This document shows, piece by piece, positions 1-5,540 of a stretch of DNA of 8,054 bases (positions are counted from its first letter, which is position 1; every line of letters begins with the position of its first letter). Source of the DNA: CALALP01 sp041855735. GTDB taxonomy: Bacteria; Bacillota; Clostridia; Lachnospirales; Lachnospiraceae. The translations under genes and the position numbers were made by a program. The notes under the pieces are model-generated. The model made no database searches, was not told the DNA's origin, and saw only the letters and a program-made list of their open reading frames with translations. The stretch is from the NCBI GenBank assembly GCA_041855735.1, contig JBHAEV010000204.1, forward strand, positions 1 to 8,054, in the 5' to 3' direction.

Positions 1-5
1 GAGAA

Positions 6-1559
6 ATGGTTAAGCTGGAAGTCAGAGCAAACTCATATTACGATTCGGTTGTGCTCATGTTGATCTCGAAAGAGCTGAAAAAAATTCCGGGTGTGGAAGA
101 GGCTCTTGTGGGCATGGGGACGGATCTGAATAAAGAAATCAGCCGCAATATCGGTCTGCATTCGCCGAAGCTGGAGGAAATCACGGGCAATGACTTTTTC
201 ATTGCGGTGAAATGCGAAGAGGAAGCCGCAGCAAATGCGGCGATTTTAAAAGTGGATGAGATGCTGAACAAAAAGAAGGAGGCAAGTTCAACAAATTACT
301 ATCCTCCGACTCTGAATTCGGCCTTGAAGATGGAACCGGAACTGAATATGGCGATTATATCGGTTCCGGGAAAATATGCCGCGGATGTTGCGAGGGAATG
401 TCTGAACAATGACATCCATGTTATGATGTTCTCCGACAATGTGAGTCTGGAAGACGAGAGGGATTTGAAGGAACTTGCGGTTTCCAGGGAGTTGCTGATG
501 ATGGGACCGGATTGCGGTACGGCAATCATCAACAATACGCCCCTTGCTTTTGCCAATGTACTGCGAAAGGGAAATATCGGAGTGGTTGCCGCGTCGGGAA
601 CGGGAACACAGGAGGTGACCTGCATCATTGACCAGCTGGGAGGAGGACTTTCTCAAGTCATCGGAACCGGAGGCAGAGATCTCAAGGTGGAGATCGGAGG
701 CAGGATGTTTTCCATGGCATTGCAGGCTCTGATTGATGATGAGGATACAAAAGTAATTACCTTAATCAGCAAGCCGCCGGCAAAGGAGATTCAGACAAAG
801 ATACTGGAACAGGCTGCAAACGGGAAAAAGCCGGTAGTGGTTTGCTTTATCGGCGGAGATTCGGAAGAAGCCGAGCGACTGGGATTGGTCAAAGCCGTGT
901 CTTTGGAGGATGCGGCGCATAAGGCGTACGCACTTTCCGCCGGCAAAGAGGTCAAGACTTTCGACGGATTTTCCATACCGATGGCCGAGCTGGACGCACT
1001 GGTTCAAAAAGAGAGAGCCGGATACCGAAAAACACAGAAGTTTGTTCGAGGTCTTTACACCGGAGGAACGCTTTGTGATGAAGCGATGAAGCTGATGATT
1101 TCGGAATTCGGGCATATTTATTCCAATATTCCGCTGAATGCGGCGGATGCATTGCCGGATAAGGGTTGCAGCAAAGAACACACATTTTTGGATTTCGGAG
1201 ACGATGCGTTTACGGTGGGCAGACCGCATCCGATGATTGATCCGTCTTTGCGTGCGGAGAGAGTGATTCGGGAAGGAGAAGACGAAGAAGTTGCGGTGAT
1301 TCTCGTAGACTGCGTGATCGGTTTCGGTTCGCATCCGGATCCGGCGGCGGATCTTTCCGAGGCGATAATGCGTGCCAGAATGCGAGCGCAGTCCGCCGGT
1401 CGCAATCTTACGGTCGTGGCTTCGGTATGCGGAACGGAGAATGATCCGCAGTCCTTGCAAAAAACGAAAGACAGCTTAAAGAGTGCCGGCGCCATTGTCA
1501 TGCCGAGCAATGCACAGGCTGCCAGATTGGCAATGAAACTTGTAAAAGCGTCGGAATAG
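6..1559 (+). CDS. fdrA: FdrA family protein (acyl-CoA synthetase-like, carbamoyltransferase-linked)
   Basis: The 517-residue product aligns along its whole length with what I remember of E. coli FdrA, including the N-terminus, so ATG at 6 is the likely start; its ribosome binding site would lie mostly outside the window. Visible family motifs are GPDCGT (167-172), ASGTGTQE (196-203), GGRDLK (222-227), RGLYTGGTL (348-356), DFGDDAFTVGRPHPMIDP (396-413) and GFGSHPDPA (439-447). The fold resembles the succinyl-CoA synthetase alpha subunit and the protein is expected in the cytoplasm. In E. coli, fdrA with ylbE and ylbF has been linked to oxamate carbamoyltransferase, which makes carbamoyl phosphate during anaerobic allantoin use; applying that here is inference. 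E. coli FdrA is about 555 residues, and the missing C-terminal tail is the separate small gene that begins eight bases after this stop. The stop codon overlaps the ribosome binding site of that gene, which implies coupled translation. Confidence 0.92.
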   Translation: MVKLEVRANSYYDSVVLMLISKELKKIPGVEEALVGMGTDLNKEISRNIGLHSPKLEEITGNDFFIAVKCEEEAAANAAILKVDEMLNKKKEASSTNYYPPTLNSALKMEPELNMAIISVPGKYAADVARECLNNDIHVMMFSDNVSLEDERDLKELAVSRELLMMGPDCGTAIINNTPLAFANVLRKGNIGVVAASGTGTQEVTCIIDQLGGGLSQVIGTGGRDLKVEIGGRMFSMALQALIDDEDTKVITLISKPPAKEIQTKILEQAANGKKPVVVCFIGGDSEEAERLGLVKAVSLEDAAHKAYALSAGKEVKTFDGFSIPMAELDALVQKERAGYRKTQKFVRGLYTGGTLCDEAMKLMISEFGHIYSNIPLNAADALPDKGCSKEHTFLDFGDDAFTVGRPHPMIDPSLRAERVIREGEDEEVAVILVDCVIGFGSHPDPAADLSEAIMRARMRAQSAGRNLTVVASVCGTENDPQSLQKTKDSLKSAGAIVMPSNAQAARLAMKLVKASE

Positions 1560-1564
1560 GAGGG
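1559..1564 (+). promoter_or_regulatory. Ribosome binding site of the small gene, overlapping the fdrA stop
   Basis: GGAGGG begins on the last base of the fdrA TAG stop and sits three bases before the ATG at 1568. The spacing is short, but the match is strong. It supports translation of the small gene by ribosomes finishing fdrA. The same GGAGGGATTAT context precedes the cyclase gene at 3049. Confidence 0.6.
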
Positions 1565-1567
1565 ATT

Positions 1568-1738
1568 ATGCATAAAGTAAATGCGCTTTTCAAAAAAAAA
1601 TTGAAGGTCGTAAATTTCGGTCTGGAAGCATTTTATGAGGATTTGAAACATCAAAAGAAAGAAGCGATTCACATCAATTGGAAACCGGTTGCAGGTGGAA
1701 ATAAAAAAATGGCAGGAATGCTGAATTTATTAAAATAA
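1568..1738 (+). CDS. Free-standing FdrA-tail / YahG N-terminal domain protein (56 aa)
   Basis: A 56-residue protein that begins MHKVNALFKKKLKVVNFG and contains PVAGGNKK near its end. From memory, the C-terminal tail of E. coli FdrA carries the same pattern (a VINIGL-type strand, then a WSPVAGGNKK motif), and E. coli YahG, a DUF1116 protein, begins with a related segment (NVINVGI..., LDWTPPGQGN). Here the segment is fused to neither partner. It has its own ATG and a ribosome binding site overlapping the fdrA stop, and it lies between fdrA and ylbE. It is in the same frame as ylbE but ends with TAA at 1736-1738, followed at once by a fresh ribosome binding site. I infer a small subunit or linker that binds both FdrA and YlbE. 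The alternative is a recent split of a YahG-like fusion by a stop codon. The homology call is firm; the function is unknown. Confidence 0.8.
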   Translation: MHKVNALFKKKLKVVNFGLEAFYEDLKHQKKEAIHINWKPVAGGNKKMAGMLNLLK

Positions 1739-1740
1739 AA

Positions 1741-1746
1741 GGAGGG
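1741..1746 (+). promoter_or_regulatory. Ribosome binding site deciding the ylbE start
   Basis: GGAGGG lies one base before an in-frame GTG (1748) and ten bases before ATG (1757). One base is too close for initiation, so the ATG at 1757 is preferred over the longer GTG start. Confidence 0.65.
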
Positions 1747-1756
1747 AGTGGATTAT

Positions 1757-3010
1757 ATGTCACTGGGAGAAAGAATTAATGACGCCAATAAGAAGGTTTT
1801 GGAAATTATTCTTTCCGCACAGCCGACCTTGGTCGGTGCCGCCAAAGCGGGAGAAGTGATACCGGGAATGACCAAAAAAACGATTCTTCATGCGGGACCG
1901 CCCGTTACATGGGAAAAGATGTGCGGACCGCAGAGGGGTGCCGTAATCGGAGGTTTGATCTATGAAGGTCTGGCAAAGGATGCCGAGGAAGCAGAAAAAT
2001 TGGCGGCAAGCGGTGAAATTGAATTTGACTCCTGCCATCATCATCAGACGGTCGGACCGATGGCGGGAATTGTCACCTATTCCATGCCGGTGTGGAAGAT
2101 TGTAAATAAAACATACGGCAATTATGCGTATTGCACATTCAACGAGGGTTTGGGAAAGGTTTTGCGTTTCGGTGCATATCAGGATGAGGTGATTGCGCGT
2201 CTGCACTGGATGGAGGATGAACTGTATCCCGTGATAAAGGAAGCGCTGGAATTGTGCGGCGAGATCGATTTGAAGTCCATGGTTGCTCAGGTTTTGCAGA
2301 TGGGAGATGAGGGGCATAATCGAAATCGTGCAGGTACGTCCCTTTTGTTCCGCGCAATTGCTCCGTCCATCGTAAAGACGGGATTTGGCGATGAACAAAA
2401 AGTCAGAGTCCTGAATTTCCTGGATTCCAATGATCATACATTTTTGAATCTGACCATGCCGGCCTGCAAATGTACCATGGATGCGGCGGAGGGCGTGGAA
2501 TGTTCCACGATCGTGTATACGATGGCGAGAAACGGAACGGAGTTCGGAATTCGTGTTGCCGGGATGCCGGGACAATGGTTCACGGCTCCTGCGGAAATCA
2601 TTGACGGTCTGTATTTTCCGGGATTCGGACCGGAAGATGCCAATCCGGATGTCGGAGATTCCTGCATTACGGAAACGGCGGGAATCGGAGGATTCTGCAT
2701 GGCGGCGGCGCCGGCCATCGTGCAATTCGTGGGAGGAACGCCTTCGGATGCGGTGAACTATTCGACGCAGATGTATGAAATCACGGAGGGAGAGGGCAAT
2801 GCCTATAAAATTCCGGTTCTGAATTTCAGAGGCTCCGCCACCGGAATCGATATCCGGAAAGTGGTGGAAACCGGAATCCGACCGGTCATCAACACCGGAA
2901 TTGCGGCAAAGAAACCGGGAGTCGGACAGGTCGGAGCCGGCATCGTACATCCGCCGATGAAATGTTTTGAAGATGCCGTTGCGGCATTTGTGGAAAAGTA
3001 TGTACAATAA
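1757..3010 (+). CDS. ylbE: YlbE/YahG-family DUF1116 protein
   Basis: A 417-residue protein from ATG 1757; an in-frame GTG at 1748 would add three residues but is too near the ribosome binding site. The length equals E. coli YlbE as I remember it (about 419) and is shorter than YahG (about 472), which carries an extra N-terminal segment. Conserved stretches seen: ILHAGPP (43-49), HHHQTVGPMAG (94-104), FNEGLGKVLRFGAY (128-141), MGDEGHNRN (182-190), MARNGTEFGIRV (256-267), PGQWFTAP (271-278), GDSCITET (300-307) and, near the C-terminus, VVETGIRPVINTGIA and GAGIVHPP. The histidine clusters could bind metal or substrate, but I know of no proven catalytic residues. E. coli YlbE is a proposed component of oxamate carbamoyltransferase together with FdrA. 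The position after fdrA and the small gene fits one complex. A 415-residue open frame on the opposite strand is a shadow. Confidence 0.9.
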   Translation: MSLGERINDANKKVLEIILSAQPTLVGAAKAGEVIPGMTKKTILHAGPPVTWEKMCGPQRGAVIGGLIYEGLAKDAEEAEKLAASGEIEFDSCHHHQTVGPMAGIVTYSMPVWKIVNKTYGNYAYCTFNEGLGKVLRFGAYQDEVIARLHWMEDELYPVIKEALELCGEIDLKSMVAQVLQMGDEGHNRNRAGTSLLFRAIAPSIVKTGFGDEQKVRVLNFLDSNDHTFLNLTMPACKCTMDAAEGVECSTIVYTMARNGTEFGIRVAGMPGQWFTAPAEIIDGLYFPGFGPEDANPDVGDSCITETAGIGGFCMAAAPAIVQFVGGTPSDAVNYSTQMYEITEGEGNAYKIPVLNFRGSATGIDIRKVVETGIRPVINTGIAAKKPGVGQVGAGIVHPPMKCFEDAVAAFVEKYVQ

Positions 3011-3024
3011 CGGTATGTTACCGT
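3010..3024 (+). other. Small hairpin between ylbE and the cyclase gene
   Basis: ACGGTA-TGT-TACCGT forms six base pairs with a three-base loop just after the ylbE stop. No T-tract follows, so it is unlikely to end transcription. It could slightly shield the end of the ylbE message; it may also be chance. Confidence 0.3.
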
Positions 3025-3060
3025 AGAAGATGGAATGCGAATAAAAATGGAGGGATTATT

Positions 3061-3861
3061 ATGTTGAACTGGAATGAAGTTAAAATGTACGATCTTACAA
3101 TACCTTGCGGAATATCCACACCGCCTTGGCCGACCTATGAGCCTTTGCAGGTAAAATATTTCAAAAGACTCGCACCGAACGGTGCGAACGGACAGCTGAT
3201 CACCACATCCAATCATGTGGGAACGCATCTGGACGGACCGAGACATTTTGATACGGCGGGAAGAGATATCGCATCCCTGCCTTTGGACAAACTATGTGCA
3301 CCGGGAGTGGTGGTGGATCTTTCCGATCAGGCGGAGGATTTCGGAATTTACACACCGGAAGACATTGAAAAGCGTTGCGTTGTGAAGGAAGGAGATATTC
3401 TCATCATCAATACCGGATATCACAAGTATGGCTGGGATCAGCCGGAGGCCAATGAAAGAAAGTATATGCTTCGCCATCCGGGACCGAGCATGGATTTTGT
3501 GGAATGGTGTCATAAAAAGAAACTGAGATGGATCGGTGTGGACTGCGGATCCGCGGATCATCCGATGAATACAAAGATTCGTGACTGGGAGCCGATGGAG
3601 GCGAAAAAATGTGATGAGATTTTCCGGCAGAAATACGGAAAGTCACTGAATGAAATTTATGAGTGGCCGAAGAATTACCAGGCGATGCACATTCAGCAAT
3701 TCCCGAAGAAATACGGCGAAATTATTCATGCGGAGTGTGTGGGAGGAGAAATCGACAAACTGAGCAATAAGCGTGTGGTAATCGGTACATTCCCGTGGAA
3801 ATTCGTGGACGGAGAATCTGCATTTACCCGTATTGTGGCATTTGAGGGATTTGATGTATAA
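3061..3861 (+). CDS. Cyclase family protein (kynurenine formamidase / isatin hydrolase-like metal hydrolase)
   Basis: A 266-residue protein of the cyclase superfamily (PF04199). The signature HxGTHxDxPxH is present as HVGTHLDGPRH (52-62); its histidines and aspartate bind a divalent metal, often Mn or Zn, in known members. A second conserved stretch, GVDCGSADHP (159-168), follows. Characterised relatives hydrolyse amide bonds, for example N-formylkynurenine, isatin or other cyclic amides, in the cytoplasm. The substrate here cannot be read from sequence. The start at 3061 has GGAGGG six bases upstream (3049-3054). The gene is 50 bases after ylbE with no terminator between, so it probably belongs to the same operon, where a ring-opening or amide-cleaving step before carbamoyl transfer would make sense. 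The product has no signal peptide. Confidence 0.88.
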   Translation: MLNWNEVKMYDLTIPCGISTPPWPTYEPLQVKYFKRLAPNGANGQLITTSNHVGTHLDGPRHFDTAGRDIASLPLDKLCAPGVVVDLSDQAEDFGIYTPEDIEKRCVVKEGDILIINTGYHKYGWDQPEANERKYMLRHPGPSMDFVEWCHKKKLRWIGVDCGSADHPMNTKIRDWEPMEAKKCDEIFRQKYGKSLNEIYEWPKNYQAMHIQQFPKKYGEIIHAECVGGEIDKLSNKRVVIGTFPWKFVDGESAFTRIVAFEGFDV

Positions 3862-3903
3862 TACATTGGAAACCACATCGCCGGGATGATGGAGGAATGA
3901 CGA

Positions 3904-3935
3904 AAATTGCCGCCGTGTCTGTACGGGCGGAATTT
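3904..3935 (+). other. Stem-loop 1 in the gap before the flavin oxidoreductase gene
   Basis: AAATT (3904-3908) pairs with AATTT (3931-3935), CCGCC (3910-3914) with GGCGG (3926-3930), and GT (3915-3916) with AC (3923-3924), closing a six-base loop. There are single-base bulges at G3909 and G3925. That makes twelve pairs, five of them in a GC-rich block. No T-run follows. It could be part of a structured leader, a processing site, or a remnant of a repeat. Confidence 0.45.
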
Positions 3936-3951
3936 GAGAAGAAACACCGGT

Positions 3952-3991
3952 ATGGCATTGCCTTGTGTGCGAAAGCACAGGGCAATGTCGT
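3952..3991 (+). other. Stem-loop 2: long hairpin with GAAA tetraloop, possible attenuator
   Basis: GTGC (3967-3970) pairs with GCAC (3975-3978) around a GAAA tetraloop. After a two-base bulge (3965-3966), 3952-3964 pairs with 3979-3991 over thirteen positions, including three G-T wobbles. Four Ts at 3991-3994 make it terminator-like but weak. It lies about 40 bases before the flavin oxidoreductase start, so it may lower that gene's expression relative to the upstream genes or stabilise a processed message. The pairing is seen directly; the role is inferred. Confidence 0.5.
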
Positions 3992-4021
3992 TTTGGCATG
4001 TAAGTGCAGGGAATACAAAAG

Positions 4022-4028
4022 AAGGAGG
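4022..4028 (+). promoter_or_regulatory. Ribosome binding site deciding the flavin oxidoreductase start
   Basis: AAGGAGG lies four bases before ATG 4033. The reading frame is open further upstream, but that stretch is the hairpin region, has no comparable site, and has no counterpart in the family's N-terminus. This fixes the start at 4033. Confidence 0.75.
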
Positions 4029-4032
4029 TTCT

Positions 4033-5070
4033 ATGTCGAAATTGTTGTCTCCTGCCAATGTGGCAGGGCTGGAGCTTAAAAATCGTGTGGTTATGCCGCC
4101 GATGTGCATGTACATGGTAAAGGAGAAGGACGGTATGGTGACACCGTTCCATCACGCGCATTACGGTGCAAGGGCAATCGGTCAGGTGGGGCTGATCATT
4201 ATTGAAGCCACCGCCGTGGAACCGGACGGGCGTTTGACCGACTATGATCTCGGACTGTGGTCGGATGCGCAGGTTCCGGGAATGAAAAATCTGGTAAGGG
4301 AATTGCAGGCCTACGGCACCAAGGTCGGAATTCAACTCGGACATGGCGGCAGGAAGGCGGCGCATGCCATCGATCCGATTGCACCGAGCGCATCCGTATT
4401 TAACGAAAATTATAAGGAGGCAAGGGAGATGTCTTCGGATGATATCAAACGAGTGCAAAATGCCTTTGTGGATGCGGCAAAGAGAGCGGCGACCGCAGGG
4501 GTGGATATGATTCAGCTGCACGGTGCCCACGGATATCTGATCAATCAGTTTCTGGAACCGCTGACAAACCGGCGAACCGATGCATACGGAGGAAGTCTTG
4601 CGAATCGATATCGCTTTCTTTCAGAAATCGTGCGTGAGATTCGCGCTTTCTACAAGGGCTCCCTCTGGGTCAGACTTTCCGTGAGAGCCTATGTGAAAGA
4701 GGGGGAAATCAACAGTATGGAAGATTATCAGCAGATCGGAAAGTGGCTGGAGGAAGACGGTGTCGACGGTCTGAACATTTCCAGCGGAGGTCTTGCGGAC
4801 ATGCTACCGAATATTCCGATTTTCTCCGGATATCAGGTACCGTTTGCCGTAAAAATGAAGGAAGCGGTGCAAATTCCCGTAGCGGCGGTGGGGATGCTGA
4901 ATCCTCCGGAACTCGGGGAGTATCTGCTTCAAACCGGACAGGCGGATTTGATCGAGGTCGGACGAATGCTGATTCGAAATGTAAACTGGCTGGCGGATGC
5001 GGCGGAGATTCTTCATGATAAGGAGTTCCGGATCATCAATGAATCCTATAAGCGCGGACAGGTAAGGTGA
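4033..5070 (+). CDS. namA: NADH:flavin oxidoreductase, old yellow enzyme family, YqjM/NamA-like
   Basis: A 345-residue FMN-dependent TIM-barrel ene-reductase that matches Bacillus subtilis YqjM (338 residues) throughout as I remember it. YqjM-type landmarks are all present: Cys25 and Tyr27 in PMCMY (23-27), which tune FMN in YqjM; Gln101 in GIQLGHGGRK; the substrate-binding pair His163 and His166 with Tyr168 in HGAHGYL (163-169); TNRRTDAYGGS (178-188); and a C-terminal phosphate-binding stretch with VGRML. Family members reduce activated C=C bonds using NAD(P)H. The protein is shorter than the FeS-containing 2,4-dienoyl-CoA reductase type, so a cluster domain is absent. It follows the cyclase gene after 171 bases containing two stem-loops, so it may be co-transcribed but separately tuned. 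The natural substrate is unknown; an unsaturated cyclic amide or imide would fit its neighbours but is inference. The symbol reflects family resemblance. Confidence 0.9.
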   Translation: MSKLLSPANVAGLELKNRVVMPPMCMYMVKEKDGMVTPFHHAHYGARAIGQVGLIIIEATAVEPDGRLTDYDLGLWSDAQVPGMKNLVRELQAYGTKVGIQLGHGGRKAAHAIDPIAPSASVFNENYKEAREMSSDDIKRVQNAFVDAAKRAATAGVDMIQLHGAHGYLINQFLEPLTNRRTDAYGGSLANRYRFLSEIVREIRAFYKGSLWVRLSVRAYVKEGEINSMEDYQQIGKWLEEDGVDGLNISSGGLADMLPNIPIFSGYQVPFAVKMKEAVQIPVAAVGMLNPPELGEYLLQTGQADLIEVGRMLIRNVNWLADAAEILHDKEFRIINESYKRGQVR

Positions 5071-5104
5071 CAAAAAGCAGAAAGGTAGAAGTAGAAAACG
5101 AAGT

Positions 5105-5132
5105 ATCCCTGAGTCAACAAGGACTCAGGGAT
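5105..5132 (+). terminator. Strong hairpin after the catabolic operon, probable transcription end
   Basis: ATCCCTGAGTC (5105-5115) and GACTCAGGGAT (5122-5132) form a perfect eleven-base-pair stem with the loop AACAAG, 34 bases after the flavin oxidoreductase stop. No T-tract follows (TGAAGAATTTATT), so it is not a textbook intrinsic terminator. It may act with another factor or protect the 3' end after processing. Its position makes it the natural end of the operon. Confidence 0.55.
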
Positions 5133-5164
5133 TGAAGAATTTATTAGGATTTGGGATTTCATAA

Positions 5165-5191
5165 TTGATATTAGACTGCATCTGTTATGAT
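5165..5191 (+). promoter_or_regulatory. Weak promoter candidate
   Basis: TTGATA (5165-5170) and TATGAT (5186-5191) are separated by only 15 bases, but the -10 is extended (TGT just upstream). No gene starts soon after it, so it would drive a long recA leader or an untranslated RNA. AT-rich DNA gives such matches by chance. Confidence 0.22.
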
Positions 5192-5216
5192 GTAAACAGT
5201 ATATCATGGGTGAGAG

Positions 5217-5255
5217 TAATTTAAATGAACATTGTGTAAATTAAAGTTTAAATTA
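5217..5255. repeat. AT-rich inverted repeat, 9-bp arms
   Basis: TAATTTAAA (5217-5225) is the exact reverse complement of TTTAAATTA (5247-5255), with 21 bases between them. The palindrome TTCTTAAGAA follows directly at 5256. It could be a protein-binding site or a weak hairpin. In such AT-rich sequence it may be chance. Confidence 0.3.
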
Positions 5256-5296
5256 TTCTTAAGAAAATCAACCGGCAGAACTCAAGAAATTCGACA

Positions 5297-5325
5297 TTGT
5301 ATCTGTCATTTGTCTATGTTACAAT
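5297..5325 (+). promoter_or_regulatory. Promoter candidate far upstream of recA
   Basis: TTGTAT (5297-5302) and TACAAT (5320-5325) have the ideal 17-base spacing, and the -10 is extended by TG at 5317-5318. A transcript from here would begin about 210 bases before recA. It would be a second, LexA-distant recA promoter or the promoter of an untranslated RNA. Confidence 0.35.
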
Positions 5326-5476
5326 GCTGTTAACTTTCTTAAAAACGATTGATGTAACCGATCTATGCGATATTCTTACATTTTTCTTTCCCGTGATGTT
5401 TTTTGAAGATCACTTTGTATCCGGATGAGTTCATTTTTTTGTAATGTTTTCGATATTTTACGGACAGTAAAGCGGA

Positions 5477-5505
5477 TTGACGAATCAACAAAAATAGATT
5501 ATATT
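5477..5505 (+). promoter_or_regulatory. recA promoter (sigma-A type)
   Basis: TTGACG (5477-5482) and TATATT (5500-5505) each match consensus at five of six positions and are separated by exactly 17 bases. Transcription should begin near 5511-5513, just before the LexA box. Confidence 0.78.
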
Positions 5506-5516
5506 GGAACAGAAAA

Positions 5517-5530
5517 CGAACAGATGTTCA
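5517..5530 (+). promoter_or_regulatory. LexA/DinR operator (SOS box) of recA
   Basis: CGAACAGATGTTCA fits the Gram-positive SOS consensus CGAACRNRYGTTYC at 13 of 14 positions. It sits between the -10 box and the ribosome binding site, and its last base touches AGGAGG. LexA bound here would block early transcription of recA, to be relieved when RecA filaments trigger LexA self-cleavage. A half-site-like repeat, GAACAGA, occurs at 5507-5513 as well as inside the box. Confidence 0.85.
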
Positions 5531-5540
5531 GGAGGTTGAG

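Larger units (their letters stand above)
5133..5476. other. AT-rich intergenic region upstream of recA, no gene seen
   Basis: About 340 bases with no credible coding frame; the longest ATG-started frames are only a few codons. It is clearly richer in A and T than the flanking genes. It holds two promoter-like sequences (listed separately), a 9-bp inverted repeat (5217-5225 with 5247-5255), the 10-bp palindrome TTCTTAAGAA (5256-5265), the 8-bp palindrome ATCCGGAT, and a run of seven Ts at 5434-5440 without a GC-rich stem before it. A small RNA or a long recA leader is possible, but nothing here proves one. Confidence 0.5.

Noticed and set aside
762..1460. A 232-codon minus-strand frame inside fdrA
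   Set aside because: Shadow of fdrA, with low-complexity Arg/His/Ser composition and no start signal.
1760..3007. A 415-codon open frame on the minus strand opposite ylbE
   Set aside because: It lies entirely within ylbE, which has clear homology on the + strand. The antisense product is His/Arg/Ser-rich with no recognisable motif and no ribosome binding site; it follows from the codon bias of ylbE.
3907..4032. N-terminal extension of the flavin oxidoreductase from an upstream TTG
   Set aside because: The start at 4033 has an AAGGAGG site and matches the YqjM N-terminus; the extension has no counterpart in the family.
3862..4032. A known riboswitch, such as FMN or tandem-hairpin guanidine type, before the flavin oxidoreductase gene
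   Set aside because: The loops do not carry the conserved bases of those classes (no ACGR loops, no FMN-element core), so only generic stem-loops are claimed.
3897..4079. A 60-codon + strand frame in the gap before the flavin oxidoreductase gene
   Set aside because: GGAGG is only one base from its ATG, it runs into the next gene in another frame, and the stretch is better explained by two stem-loops.
3643..4530. A 295-codon minus-strand frame spanning the end of the cyclase gene, the gap and the start of the flavin oxidoreductase gene
   Set aside because: It is opposite two well-supported genes, its composition is antisense-like, and it lacks family motifs and a start signal.
5390..5440. 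An intrinsic terminator before recA using the seven-T run at 5434-5440
   Set aside because: No GC-rich stem immediately precedes the T-run; the nearest dyad (GTGAT...ATCAC) has only five pairs with a large loop and is more than 20 bases upstream.
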